Below are positions 46,699-56,048 of a stretch of 64,000 bases of DNA, one piece after another. Location: assembly GCA_040754335.1 (NCBI GenBank), contig JBFMCV010000001.1, positions 1 to 64,000 on the forward strand. Reading direction: 5' to 3'. Every line of letters begins with the position of its first letter. Position 1 is the stretch's first letter. A program made the translations under genes and the position numbers. The notes beneath the pieces were generated by a model. That model worked only from the letters and a program-made list of their open reading frames with translations. It was not told the origin of the DNA and ran no database searches. The stretch comes from Thermodesulfobacteriota bacterium. Its GTDB lineage: Bacteria > Desulfobacterota_D > UBA1144 > Nemesobacterales > UBA2774.

Positions 46699-48702
46699 CT
46701 ACTTAGATTTCTTTCCGCCTTTTCTTTCTATTTCCGTCGATGCCCGAATGAGCTCTGCTACAGTCCAGGCCTGGGCGATGCATCCTCTCGGCGTCATCGG
46801 TGCGTCGCCGTCGAATATCTCGCTCAGGCTACCCACGCCGTGAGAGCGGATCTGGGCGAACATCGGGATCAAAAATCCTCTGGCTTTATCCGTATCCCCG
46901 TAGACCCTCAAGTGAGCGAGGGCGAAATGTCCGAGTAGGAAGCCCCATACGGTACCCTGGTGGTAAGCCCCGTCCCTCGACGCAGGGCCTCCGCCGTAAT
47001 GCCCCTTGTAGTCCGGGTGATCGGGCGAAAGACTTTTGAGACCGTGTGACGTAAGGAGACTGAGCGCGCAGGCCTCGACAACCTTCTTCTGCTTCTCCGT
47101 AGCGAGTGGGCTCTCCGGAAGAGAGACGGCGAAGAGCTGGTTCGGTCTTAAAGACGGGTCGCTACCGGCAGGGCCGTCGATGACGTCATAGCAGCAGCCG
47201 GATTCATAGTTCCAGAAGCGCGAGAATCCCTTTAATGCAGCAGCTGCGGAGGATTCATATTTTATGTACGGCTTTTTCAGAAGCCTGGCGAATTTCGTCA
47301 TGGAAAGAAGGGCGTTGTACCAGAGCGCATTTACTTCCACAGGCTTTCCGATCCGCGGAGTGACGACCCAGTCCCCGACCTTCGCGTCCATCCACGTGAG
47401 CTGGACTCCTTCCTGACCCGCGTGAAGGAGGCCGTCCTTTGGATCGACCTTGATATTGTAACGTGTGCCTTTGATATGCCAGTCTATGATACTCTCGAGA
47501 ACGGGATAGAGCTCTTCCAGGAAAGCGGCGTCTTTTGTTTCTTCGACGTAGGAGCGTATGGCTTCGAAGTACCAGAGCGTCGCATCGACGGTATTGTATT
47601 CGGGCTTTTCCCCCGCGTCGGGGAAGCGGTTCGGGAGCATACCCTGATCGACATATGCAGAAAATGTCTTGATAATCGACCTCGCGATCTCGGGGCGTCC
47701 CGTTGCTATGGTGAGACCGGGGATGCTTATCATCGTGTCCCTGCCCCAGTCCCCGAACCAGTGATAGCCGGCTATCACGCTCTTGCCGTCTTTATCCTGC
47801 TCCGAAGGCCTGCTCACGATGAACTGGTCCGCCGCAAGCACGAGCTGCTTCATATCCGGATTTATTTCCTTACCGTTTTTCTTGAATGTGCTTCTGAATC
47901 TTTGATCGATCTGATCCTCGTATCCTTTCCTCGCCCCGAGCGTCCTCGATCCGTCCAATTCGGGAGATTCCGATGTGCTTAGGGTGATTGTGAATGATTC
48001 GCCTTCCCGTAGAGTGCAGCTCAGGTTCGCCGCATGGAGGTGGTCTTCTACATGGTCGAGCCCCCTGTATTCTTCGAGCACCAGGCTGAAGCCGTAATAC
48101 CAGTCGCCGGCGGGCTCCGCCTCCGCTTTATCCGAAAGTATATAGAACGTCTGGGCGCCGTCGTAGGCCGTTACACGTATTCCGTTTCCGGCCTTTTCGA
48201 CCTTCATCTTCCAGCCTCCCGCGTGCGTCGAGCCGTGATAGTCCCTGTAGTTCACGAACGCTTTCATGCTCAATACGAGGGGACGGGAGGCCCTCTTCAG
48301 CTCGTATCTGATATACGTGGTGTTGCTCCCCTGCGCCATCCATATACGTTTCTCGATCAGTGCGTCGGCGCAGGCGAAATCCCAGGTCGGGATTCCTCCG
48401 TCGAGATAAAACCTTTCGATGTTTATATATCCCGCTGGATCGACTGTGCCGTCTGCCCATCTGTTAGAGCTCAGGGGATAGTTTTTATCTTCGTATATGG
48501 CCGTCTCGTCGAGCTTCGTCACGAGAAGGTTTCTCCCGAGAGGAGGGTTAAGGGCCGCGATCAGGAGCCCATGGTACCTCCGGGTAAGCAATCCCGCGAT
48601 CGTGCCCGACGCGAAGCCGCCTATTCCGTTCGTAACGAGCCATTCTCTTTTCTCGGCGGATTCGAGCTCGCAGCAGATTTCCCGTCCGAATTCTATTGTC
48701 AT
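46699..48702 (-). CDS. Glycogen debranching enzyme (amylo-1,6-glucosidase, GH133 type)
   Basis: This 667-residue protein has an N-terminal bacterial/archaeal GDE domain (about 1-200: EWLVTNGIGGFASGTIAGLL then RRYHGLLIAA). A C-terminal GH133-like (alpha/alpha)6 catalytic domain follows (about 270-660) with YHWFGDWGRDTMISIPG, MLPNRFPDAGEKPEYNTVDA and LTWMDAKVGDWVVTPR. It removes alpha-1,6 branches from glycogen or related glucans in the cytoplasm. It is 58 bases downstream of the second GH63-type gene and probably in one operon, so the two likely work on one carbohydrate. Confidence 0.93.
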   Translation of the reverse strand: MTIEFGREICCELESAEKREWLVTNGIGGFASGTIAGLLTRRYHGLLIAALNPPLGRNLLVTKLDETAIYEDKNYPLSSNRWADGTVDPAGYINIERFYLDGGIPTWDFACADALIEKRIWMAQGSNTTYIRYELKRASRPLVLSMKAFVNYRDYHGSTHAGGWKMKVEKAGNGIRVTAYDGAQTFYILSDKAEAEPAGDWYYGFSLVLEEYRGLDHVEDHLHAANLSCTLREGESFTITLSTSESPELDGSRTLGARKGYEDQIDQRFRSTFKKNGKEINPDMKQLVLAADQFIVSRPSEQDKDGKSVIAGYHWFGDWGRDTMISIPGLTIATGRPEIARSIIKTFSAYVDQGMLPNRFPDAGEKPEYNTVDATLWYFEAIRSYVEETKDAAFLEELYPVLESIIDWHIKGTRYNIKVDPKDGLLHAGQEGVQLTWMDAKVGDWVVTPRIGKPVEVNALWYNALLSMTKFARLLKKPYIKYESSAAAALKGFSRFWNYESGCCYDVIDGPAGSDPSLRPNQLFAVSLPESPLATEKQKKVVEACALSLLTSHGLKSLSPDHPDYKGHYGGGPASRDGAYHQGTVWGFLLGHFALAHLRVYGDTDKARGFLIPMFAQIRSHGVGSLSEIFDGDAPMTPRGCIAQAWTVAELIRASTEIERKGGKKSK

Positions 48703-48760
48703 ATCAGGGTCATCCTCTCGTACAGGTCAGTTTATATTATGTATGGCGGTTATAGTCAAG

Positions 48761-51457
48761 TTACGTGTGGTCCCAGCGCCTGGCTCTCTTCTTTTTTTCA
48801 GGTTCCGGTAGCGCCGAGTATTCCGCTGTCTGCTGGATGAGCTTGGCGACGAGTCCGGTCCATCCGGTCTGGTGGCTCGCCCCCACTCCCGCGCCGTTGT
48901 CGCCGTGAAAATACTCGTGGAACGGTAGGAAGCCGCTCCATTCGGGGTCCGACTGAAACTTCTCCGTGCCGCCGAAGACTGGCCTCCTGCCTCTATCGTC
49001 TTTAAGGAAGATGGTAATGAGCCTTCGGGATATCTCGGAAGCCGCCTCCCAGAGAGTCATATACTTTCCGGAGCCCGTCGGGCACTCGACCTTAAAGTCG
49101 TCCCCGAGGTAGTAGTGGAATTTCTGTAGAGCTTCTATTATCAGGTAGTTGACTGGGAACCAGATCGGGCCGCGCCAGTTGGAGTTCCCTCCGAAGAGTC
49201 CGCTCGTGGATTCCGCGGGCTCGTAATCGACCCTGTACTCGTGCCCGTTCACGTGGAAAACGTAGGGGTTGTCTTTATGATATCTCGACAAGGCGCGTAT
49301 GCCGTAGGGACTGAGAAACTCGGATTCGTCGAACATCTTTCCGAGCACCTTCCTAAGCTTTTCCTTGTCCACGATTGAGAGGAGCCTCCTTTCACTCGTA
49401 CCCGCTGTTTTCATGCAGGCTACGTTTTCCCTGAGGTCCGGGCGGTTTTCTATAAACCATGCGAGCCTCCCGCCGAATCCTTTCAGGCTCTCGACAATTT
49501 CGGGCTCGAGCGTCTGGATCGCGAATAACGGGATCAGACCGACCATGGAGCGTACCTTCATCGGAAGGTGCCTGCCGTCGGGGAGGTGGAGAACGTCGTA
49601 GTAAAAGCCGTCCTCTTCGTCCCAGAGCCCCTTCCTGTCCATCCCTATCATGTTCATTGCCTTCGCTATGTACAGGAAGTGCTCGTAGAACTTGCTCGCT
49701 ATATCTTCGTAGCTGGGGTTCTCCTTCGCGAGCTCGAGCGCGATAGCGAGCATGTTGAGGCAGTACATGCCCATCCAGCTCGTGCCGTCAGCCTGCTCGA
49801 TATGACCGCCCGTAGGCAGCTGGGCGCTCCTGTCGAAGACGCCTATGTTGTCGAGTCCGAGGAACCCGCCTTCGAAGACGTTCCTCCCCTCCCTGTCCTT
49901 TCTGTTGACCCACCATGTAAAGTTAAGCAGGAGCTTCTGGAAGACGCTTTCGAGGAAGCGCATGTCCTTCCTGCCGTACATTTTCTTCTCTATATTGTAG
50001 ATCCTCCACGTTGCCCAGGCGTGCACGGGCGGGTTCACGTCGCCGAACGCCCACTCGTAGGCGGGTATCTGACCGTTCGGATGCATGTACCACTCCCTCG
50101 TGAGTAGTGTCAGCTGGCGCTTGGCGAATTCGGGGTCGACGATCGCAAGGGGTATCGTGTGGAACGCGAGGTCCCAGGCCGCGAACCACGGGTACTCCCA
50201 TTTGTCGGGCATCGAGAGAATGTCGTCGTTATAGAGGTGCGCCCATTCCCGGTTCCTTCCTCCCTTCCGTTCAGGCGGAGGGGAAGGGTTGTTGGGGTCT
50301 CCCTTGAGCCAGTCCTCAATGACATAGTAATAGAACTGCTTCGTCCAGAGCAGTCCAGCGAACGCCTGTCTCTGCACGTCTTTCAGCTCTTTACTGGCGT
50401 CGAAAGGGTTAATACGCTCGTAGAATTCGTCGGCTTCCCGCTTACGGTCTTCGAATACCTTTTCGAACTCCGGGCCGAAGGGCGACGTGAGCCTGTCCGA
50501 ATCGGTCAGGCGCAGCCTGATTGTTTTTGCCCTGCCGCCCGGAATCTGTACAACGTAATGAGCGGACATCTTCGTGCCTGTACCGGCGGGATTGACCGCT
50601 TCGCTCTTCCCGTGCACGATGTAGTCGTTTATACCGTCCTTTACATAAGGTGAAGAGTTTTTGATTCCAAACAGCTTCTCCGAATTGGTCTCGTTCTCGG
50701 AGAAAAGGAGCTCATCCGGGTTCTCTGAATATAGAAACCTCTTCCCCAGTGTCGGATGATCGGCCTCTACGCGGCTTTGATCCTTCACATTCCCCGCCTT
50801 GCTCAAGGAAGGCTTAGCCCCCCCGTTCCATGACCATGTATTCCTGAACCAGAGGGTCGGCAGAAGATGGAGAGTCGCGGTTTTTTGCCCCCTGTTATGA
50901 GCTGTTATCTTGATCAGCACATCGTCGCTCGAAGCCTTCGAATATTCAACGAAAACATCGAAATAGCGGTTATCGTCGAATACTCCGGTGTCGATAAGCT
51001 CATATTCGAGGTCGTGTTTACCCCTCTTCCTATTTTCCTCGACGAGCTTTGAGTAGGGGTATGCTTCCTGGGGGTACTTATACAAATATTTCATATACGA
51101 ATGAGTAGGCGTGTTATCCACATAATAGTAGTACTCCTTTACATCCTCCCCGTGGTTCCCCTCGCCGCCCGTGAGTCCGAATATTCTCTCCTTCAGGATG
51201 TTATCTTTGCCGTTCCAGAGGGCGAGAGCGAAGCATAGCCTCTGGTGGTTGTCGGAGATGCCTCCGATCCCGTCTTCTCCCCACCTGTATGCCCTCGAGC
51301 GAGCGTGCTCGTGCGGGAAGTAATCCCATGCCGTCCCGTAGGGACTGTAATCCTCCCTCACGGTCCCCCACTGTCTCTCGCTCAGGTAGGGACCCCACCG
51401 TCTCCAGTGCTTTTTTTTGTTTCTGTCCTCTTCCAGCCTCGTTTCTTCTTTTGTCAT
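48761..51457 (-). CDS. GH63-type glucosidase (MGH1-like), copy 2
   Basis: This 898-residue protein is a clear paralogue of the 26529-29243 gene: the same opening [69 protein letters not shown] and [15 protein letters not shown]. It is cytoplasmic. Activity on glucosylglycerate, mannosylglycerate or small alpha-glucosides is suggested by the family, not proved. ATG has GGAGTG upstream. It lies between a thiamine-binding-like gene and the debranching enzyme, which supports a storage-sugar or compatible-solute role. Confidence 0.88.
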   Translation of the reverse strand: MTKEETRLEEDRNKKKHWRRWGPYLSERQWGTVREDYSPYGTAWDYFPHEHARSRAYRWGEDGIGGISDNHQRLCFALALWNGKDNILKERIFGLTGGEGNHGEDVKEYYYYVDNTPTHSYMKYLYKYPQEAYPYSKLVEENRKRGKHDLEYELIDTGVFDDNRYFDVFVEYSKASSDDVLIKITAHNRGQKTATLHLLPTLWFRNTWSWNGGAKPSLSKAGNVKDQSRVEADHPTLGKRFLYSENPDELLFSENETNSEKLFGIKNSSPYVKDGINDYIVHGKSEAVNPAGTGTKMSAHYVVQIPGGRAKTIRLRLTDSDRLTSPFGPEFEKVFEDRKREADEFYERINPFDASKELKDVQRQAFAGLLWTKQFYYYVIEDWLKGDPNNPSPPPERKGGRNREWAHLYNDDILSMPDKWEYPWFAAWDLAFHTIPLAIVDPEFAKRQLTLLTREWYMHPNGQIPAYEWAFGDVNPPVHAWATWRIYNIEKKMYGRKDMRFLESVFQKLLLNFTWWVNRKDREGRNVFEGGFLGLDNIGVFDRSAQLPTGGHIEQADGTSWMGMYCLNMLAIALELAKENPSYEDIASKFYEHFLYIAKAMNMIGMDRKGLWDEEDGFYYDVLHLPDGRHLPMKVRSMVGLIPLFAIQTLEPEIVESLKGFGGRLAWFIENRPDLRENVACMKTAGTSERRLLSIVDKEKLRKVLGKMFDESEFLSPYGIRALSRYHKDNPYVFHVNGHEYRVDYEPAESTSGLFGGNSNWRGPIWFPVNYLIIEALQKFHYYLGDDFKVECPTGSGKYMTLWEAASEISRRLITIFLKDDRGRRPVFGGTEKFQSDPEWSGFLPFHEYFHGDNGAGVGASHQTGWTGLVAKLIQQTAEYSALPEPEKKKRARRWDHT

Positions 51458-51502
51458 AATATCACTCCAGTCTTGTAATATTCTTAAGCCGCGTATTTTC
51501 TT

Positions 51503-51850
51503 TTATCCGATCATATCGAGGACCGTTTCCTCGAGTGACCTGTCTTGCCTGTCCTCCGGCCGCCTACATATCGAGGACTCTCTGCCTTTGCGCCCTCTGA
51601 TTACATCCTCCCCGGGGAAGGACACTATCATAACGACCTTATCCGTTAGCCCGGCGAAGGTCTCGTTCTTAAGACGTTTCAGGAATTGAAGAAGATCCGA
51701 TTCGTTCCCCTCGACTGCAGCGCCCGACGAGTTGAGTCTGTAATCGAGTCCCGTCTCTTCGGCAAGAATGGCAATCGACATCACGCAGTCGTTGAGACTG
51801 AAGGGCGTTTCAAAGTCTACCGGATAGAGTGTGATTTTAAGAGTGCTCAT
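51503..51850 (-). CDS. Thiamine-binding-like protein (MTH1187/YkoF type)
   Basis: From ATG 51850 the protein is 115 residues. A ferredoxin-like core is suggested by STLKITLYPVDFETPF, AILAEETGLDYRLNSSGAAVEGN and TFAGLTDKVVMIVSFPGEDV. The pattern (N-terminal strand, TGLDY, then GAAVEG) resembles the MTH1187/YqgV thiamine-binding family. Residues past 85 (Arg-rich) are unlike the family. The longer frame from 51898 adds 16 residues (RGPKVRIGVNNTDDT) with no domain support. It precedes the second glucosidase gene by 45 bases. Confidence 0.6.
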   Translation of the reverse strand: MSTLKITLYPVDFETPFSLNDCVMSIAILAEETGLDYRLNSSGAAVEGNESDLLQFLKRLKNETFAGLTDKVVMIVSFPGEDVIRGRKGRESSICRRPEDRQDRSLEETVLDMIG

Positions 51851-51929
51851 GGTATCGTCCGTATTATTGACTCCGATTCGGACTTTTGGTCCGCGCATAA
51901 ATTATCGTCGTCCGGCGCGTCCGGCCGGT

Positions 51930-52109
51930 TTAACCTGCGGGTCTCATCTCCACATTGCCGCAGCCGGGACATGTGAATATATCCTCCATAACGCCTCCGA
52001 AAACCGGGTCGGGTTCATAGCCGCCCGCAGCTTCCTCATAACTTATTTTCTCCGCATGGTTATTCATCTCGGCCCCGCACTTGGGGCAATTTAATTTTTT
52101 CTTCGTCAT
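51930..52109 (-). CDS. Small zinc-ribbon protein
   Basis: A 59-residue minus-strand frame has CPKC at residues 8-11 and CPGC at 47-50, a two-knuckle zinc ribbon with an acidic linker containing YEEAAGGYEPDPVFGG. AGGAGG lies seven bases before ATG 52109 (strong ribosome site). Probably a cytosolic zinc-binding or nucleic acid/protein-binding adaptor. It is too short to place in a family. It sits between the FMN reductase and thiamine-binding-like genes, co-directional with both. Confidence 0.75.
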   Translation of the reverse strand: MTKKKLNCPKCGAEMNNHAEKISYEEAAGGYEPDPVFGGVMEDIFTCPGCGNVEMRPAG

Positions 52110-52149
52110 GCGACCTCCTGCCTTCGTATATCGTTATACGGCGGAATTC

Positions 52150-52716
52150 TCATATTTCTACGTTCTCGCGTCCGTATCTCAGCACCGTTGCCATCCACAC
52201 GAGCTCTTTTATGAATTTTTCGGCGCGCTTCACGTACGCCTCGTCGAGGAGTTTCCCGGTCCCGTCAAAGGCGTTCTGCACGACCGAGAAATTGACGTCC
52301 CAGAAAATGGCGACTAGTCCGAGCTCTCTCACCACCGGGAGGAGGTTCTCGATCACCCTCGTGCCGCCGAAAGGACCCGCCGAGACGCCGCAGATGCCGA
52401 CTGCTTTATGTATATACTCCTTGAGGTTGGTATCGAGAGCGTGTTTTAAAATTCCCGGATAACCGTGGTTGTATTCGGGCGCAACGATGACGAAAGCATC
52501 CGCTTTCATCGCGGTCTCTGAGAAGCCCGCGTCCTTGATCCGCTCGCCCGCGTCGTCTGTAGGGAAGGGGATATTCCGTATATCGACTACCTCGGTCTTG
52601 ACGTTCTCCTGCTTCATGATCTCGCGCGCCATAAAATTCGCCACGTGCTCGCTCATTCGTCCCTTTCTCGTCGTCCCCAGAATCACCGGGATGAATAGAG
52701 GTCTCTCGGATTCCAT
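52150..52716 (-). CDS. NAD(P)H-dependent FMN reductase
   Basis: This 188-residue flavodoxin-like protein begins PVILGTTRKGRMSEHVANF (phosphate-binding loop), with VVDIRNIPFP, ADAFVIVAPEYNHGYPGILKHALD and GVSAGPFGGTRVIENLL, the pattern of NADPH-dependent FMN reductases (SsuE/ArsH/azoreductase group). It would reduce FMN, quinones or azo/nitro compounds in the cytoplasm. It belongs to the same - strand run as the GMC oxidoreductase and VOC genes, suggesting redox detoxification. Exact substrate cannot be inferred. Confidence 0.9.
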   Translation of the reverse strand: MESERPLFIPVILGTTRKGRMSEHVANFMAREIMKQENVKTEVVDIRNIPFPTDDAGERIKDAGFSETAMKADAFVIVAPEYNHGYPGILKHALDTNLKEYIHKAVGICGVSAGPFGGTRVIENLLPVVRELGLVAIFWDVNFSVVQNAFDGTGKLLDEAYVKRAEKFIKELVWMATVLRYGRENVEI

Positions 52717-52737
52717 CTTCTGCTCCTTGTACCGTGA

Positions 52738-53835
52738 TTATTTTTCTATGACCCGCATTACGTGTCCGTCGGGGTCCCTGACGAGAAAGCCCCTTTTAAA
52801 ACCGAGCTCTCCGTCCGTTACATCGACGGATCTCGCCGATATTATCGAGTATCCCTTATTTCTCAATGTCTCTGCAAGTCCGCCGGCATCTTCTGTTTCG
52901 AGAGTCGTCTGCCAGTGCAGAATGTCATTTGCTTTTTCGTCAGCCGGGGCGGGTCGTCCATCCCCTGGCGCCAGGTATTCGAGTAATTCTACTCCGGGCC
53001 CTTCCGCGGACTTTAACGACGTTATGCGCAGCACCGCGCCGAAGACGTTATTCAGGTGCTCCTGCTCCGTGCCGTAATTTACGCTCTCGCCCGCGACATT
53101 CATGCCAAGCTCGTCCCTGTAGAATTCGAGGCTCTCCTCCGTATCTTCCACGACTATCGCCGTGTGATCTATACCTAAAAATAGTTTATCATCATTAGTC
53201 CGCCATTTGGGATTGCCTTTCCCCTCGGGGAAATAAATTATCTCCAGAAAATGGCCGTCCGGGTCCCTGAAGTAAAATGCCCTTATGCCTCCGGCTGCCT
53301 TGTTCCATTCGGGGATCGTTTGGGGCGCTGATGAGGCGTACCTGACTTTATTACTCCGGAGGTGCTCGAACGCCTTATCCATATCGCTTACGACGATCGC
53401 TATGTGCTGGAACCAGAGGTCGTTGCTTCTCGTGTCCGTCGGGAAAGGCCTTCCTTTCGGTGTCAGGTACTCGGTCAGCTCTATGGTCTCGTTGCCGAGC
53501 TGCAAGCGCACGACCCTCATCCTCAGGCCGAATATCCCCTGCAGGCGCTCGTAATCGTCACCGAGCACTTCTACGTCGGATATCTTTCTGAAGCCCAGCA
53601 CGTTAGAGTAGAAATCCACCGAAGCGTCCATATCGGAGACAGTCATTCCCACTGCTTCTACCGAGAATATCGGGGATTTGCTTTCGGCCTGCCCCACTCC
53701 CCCGCTTGCAAGGGCTGCTGCGAGGATAATAAGTAAGACCAGGCAGTATCTGTATAATCTGACGCTCATCGGCTTCATATTATTCTCGGTCACGTATTGC
53801 GGCGTTTCATATAGATTGTTATTCGGTGCATTCAT
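52738..53835 (-). CDS. Exported protein with two VOC (glyoxalase-like) domains
   Basis: From ATG 53835 the protein is 365 residues. A signal peptide is centred on YCLVLLIILAAALASGGVG. Two VOC domains follow: one starting GMTVSDMDASVDFYSNVLGF, with HIAIVVSDMDKAFEHL and FRDPDGHFLEIIYFPEG, then one starting DHTAIVVEDTEESLEFYRDELG and ending VRDPDGHVMRVIEK. Metal ligands H, E and DPDGH are visible. VOC proteins include glyoxalases and dioxygenases. The start overlaps the GMC stop (ATGA). A later Met (53778) also makes a good signal-peptide start. Confidence 0.82.
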   Translation of the reverse strand: MNAPNNNLYETPQYVTENNMKPMSVRLYRYCLVLLIILAAALASGGVGQAESKSPIFSVEAVGMTVSDMDASVDFYSNVLGFRKISDVEVLGDDYERLQGIFGLRMRVVRLQLGNETIELTEYLTPKGRPFPTDTRSNDLWFQHIAIVVSDMDKAFEHLRSNKVRYASSAPQTIPEWNKAAGGIRAFYFRDPDGHFLEIIYFPEGKGNPKWRTNDDKLFLGIDHTAIVVEDTEESLEFYRDELGMNVAGESVNYGTEQEHLNNVFGAVLRITSLKSAEGPGVELLEYLAPGDGRPAPADEKANDILHWQTTLETEDAGGLAETLRNKGYSIISARSVDVTDGELGFKRGFLVRDPDGHVMRVIEK

Positions 53836-55382
53836 CCGAGCCTTTCGAGTATCCGGTCTCCAACGCGGAGCGCGTTCGCCATTATGGTGAGTGCGGGGTT
53901 GACCGCGCCGCACGAGGGAAAGAAGCTCGCGTCCACGACGTAGAGGTTATCGAGGTCGTGCGCCCTGCAGGTCTCGTCGAGAGCCGATGAAGCCGGGTCA
54001 TTGCCGAACCGTATCGTTCCGTTCTGATGGGCGACACCCGCGAGTGGTATCTGCTGGCCTATGAAGAGGTTCCGCGGTATCAGGTGCTCTTCGTGACATC
54101 CGATCGTGTTCATGAGACCCTTGAGCTTGGAGATGAGCCGTTTGTGTGATTCCTGGTTGTTGGGTTTATACGAGAGGACTATATTCCCTTTCGAGTCGAG
54201 GGTCACCCTGTTGTCGGGGTCGGGCAGGTCCTCGGACGTGATCCAGAAGTCGAGCGAGTGCTTCGCCATAATATCGAGAGTCATCCCCGGGACGATCGCT
54301 GGCGCTCCGGCCGACAGCGTCGCCGCATCGAGCTTGCCTACGAACGAGATGTGTCCCATTGGGAATTCGTAATCTACCGCGCCGAAATAATAGTCGTTGA
54401 GAGCGAGCGTTTTCTGAAAAACAGTCGGATTCGGCTTCTTCGAAAGCGCCATAAGTATCGAGTTCACGTGTCCCATGTAGTGCCTCCCGACGACGCCCGA
54501 GCTGTTGGCAAGCCCGTTAGGGTGCCTGTCGTTCGCCGATCTGAGGAGGAGCGCAGCCGAGTTAATAGCGCCGCACGATGAGACAACGATATCGGCGCTG
54601 AATTCTTCACTGCGACCGTTCCTCTCGACTATCACTTTAGTAACCTCGCGTCCCGAGGGGCTCGTTTCGAGACGCGCTACGTATGAATTCGTGAGGAGCG
54701 TCACGTTTTCGTGCTCGAGCGCAGGGTCGACACATAGCACCTGTGCGTCTGATTTCGCATTTACGAGACACGGGTGGCCGTCGCATGTGCTGCACCTTAT
54801 GCACGGGCTCTTTCTCGGGTTATTTTCGTCGAGCCTTATCCCTATCGGGACGTGGAACGGCTTGAGGCCGCTCTTTTCAAGGTCGTCGTGAAGCTCCTGC
54901 ATCCTGGGTTCGTGGGACACGGGAGGATGGGGGTATGGTGCGCTCGCGGGAGGCTCTGTCGGATCTTCTCCGCGTTTACCGTGCACATGGTATAGTTCTT
55001 CGGCCTTCGTGTAGTAAGGCTCGAGCTCCTCGTACGTTACGGGCCACTCGGGAGAGATTCCATCCTTGTGCCTGAGCTCGCCGAAATCCTCTTTCCTTAA
55101 ACGAAAGAGCGCAGCCCCGTAGAACTTCGTGTTCCCTCCCACGTAGTAGTTTGTGTGGGGATGGAGAGGCTTTCCTTCCTTGTCGCGCCAGATTTCCTTT
55201 GTCTGGTATTTGCCCTGGACGTTTACGGCGCGCGTGTCCCAGTTGTCCTTCTCGCGCGGCACATAATCCCCGCGCTCGAGGAGCAGTATTTTCTTGCCCG
55301 AGGGGGCGAGGGCATGAGCCAGAGTGCCGCCGCCAGCGCCAGTCCCTATTATGATTACGTCGTAGTGGTTGCCTGATGACAT
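53832..55382 (-). CDS. GMC-family FAD-dependent oxidoreductase
   Basis: This 516-residue protein has the FAD motif YDVIIIGTGAGGGTLAHALA (residues 7-26), LLLERGDYVP, GGNTKFYGAALFR, and the C-terminal VVDASFFPSCGAVNPALTIM typical of GMC enzymes (sugar and alcohol dehydrogenases or oxidases). A four-Cys cluster, Cys194, 197, 200 and 205 (CIRCSTCDGHPC), may bind an iron-sulfur centre like that of FAD-glucose dehydrogenases, which is inference. No signal peptide; export by another route or cytosolic. It overlaps the VOC gene by four bases. DM13 lies 13 bases upstream. Confidence 0.92.
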   Translation of the reverse strand: MSSGNHYDVIIIGTGAGGGTLAHALAPSGKKILLLERGDYVPREKDNWDTRAVNVQGKYQTKEIWRDKEGKPLHPHTNYYVGGNTKFYGAALFRLRKEDFGELRHKDGISPEWPVTYEELEPYYTKAEELYHVHGKRGEDPTEPPASAPYPHPPVSHEPRMQELHDDLEKSGLKPFHVPIGIRLDENNPRKSPCIRCSTCDGHPCLVNAKSDAQVLCVDPALEHENVTLLTNSYVARLETSPSGREVTKVIVERNGRSEEFSADIVVSSCGAINSAALLLRSANDRHPNGLANSSGVVGRHYMGHVNSILMALSKKPNPTVFQKTLALNDYYFGAVDYEFPMGHISFVGKLDAATLSAGAPAIVPGMTLDIMAKHSLDFWITSEDLPDPDNRVTLDSKGNIVLSYKPNNQESHKRLISKLKGLMNTIGCHEEHLIPRNLFIGQQIPLAGVAHQNGTIRFGNDPASSALDETCRAHDLDNLYVVDASFFPSCGAVNPALTIMANALRVGDRILERLG

Positions 55383-55395
55383 TGCCGTAGCCTCT

Positions 55396-55878
55396 TTAGT
55401 TGGACGCGATGAGCGGTGCGGTGCCGAAGTTCACACCGAAACGCTTGCACCAGATAGTAACCGAGTGGTAGTCCGCGAGGGTTACATCTGCCGGTATTTC
55501 GTAGTTCTGATCGCCGATATTGCCTTTAAGCGCTCCCAGCTCTATGTATCCAGCGTTTGTCACGGTGTCGTTATCGTTTGCGTCCTGAGCCGCGCCCAAA
55601 AATACACGGACGTCGGGGCCGTTCGACGTCTCGAAACCGGTCAGACGCAGCACCCGCTTTCCGTCGGGGAGCTCGTATATAGAAGCCGTACCCTTTGTCT
55701 CGTGCGCGACGCCGTGAAAAATCCCTTCCGTAATCAGCCTGGGTGAATCGCTCTGCCCTGACGAAGCGGTCACAAGACCCTCGTTCACGTTCTCGTTTAT
55801 AAACAGCTTTTCAGGTCTGAACAGATACCAGGCAATTACTATCACTACTAGCCCCAATGCTATAATCAACTTTCTCAT
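55396..55878 (-). CDS. DM13-domain protein, membrane anchored
   Basis: This 160-residue protein has one N-terminal hydrophobic anchor (about 4-18) and one DM13 domain: GIFHGVAHETKGTASIYELP, RLTGFETSNGPDVRVFLGAA, YIELGALKGNIGDQNYEIP, ADYHSVTIWCKRFGVNFGTA. The conserved Cys in WCKR is the proposed cofactor or redox residue of DM13 domains, which have been linked to cytochrome-like electron transfer in oxidising enzymes. The 13-base gap to GMC oxidoreductase supports a redox partnership. ACGGAGG precedes ATG. Confidence 0.9.
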   Translation of the reverse strand: MRKLIIALGLVVIVIAWYLFRPEKLFINENVNEGLVTASSGQSDSPRLITEGIFHGVAHETKGTASIYELPDGKRVLRLTGFETSNGPDVRVFLGAAQDANDNDTVTNAGYIELGALKGNIGDQNYEIPADVTLADYHSVTIWCKRFGVNFGTAPLIASN

Positions 55879-55904
55879 TTCGGTAATGCCTCCGTTTGAT
55901 GAAT

Positions 55905-55981
55905 TGAACGAGGGATAAGCAGGTCTGCTGATGTCCTCGTTCGGTTTTGGTATGTTAGACGTGCGAACCTGAACGAGGGAT
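55905..55981. repeat. Three copies of a GAACGAGG element before the DM13 gene
   Basis: TGAACGAGGGAT occurs directly at 55905-55916 and 55970-55981, and the reverse-complement core TCCTCGTTCG at 55934-55943. The first and inverted copies plus AGCAG/CTGCT between them form a long hairpin about 30 bases upstream of the DM13 start. It could be an operator array or a transcript structure between the SMP-30 gene and DM13. Confidence 0.55.
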
Positions 55982-56048
55982 TTATGTGTAGTTTTGAAGT
56001 GGTATCAGAAAATGAGCTGCCCGGGTCTTGCTCTTTTGTGGGAGAACG

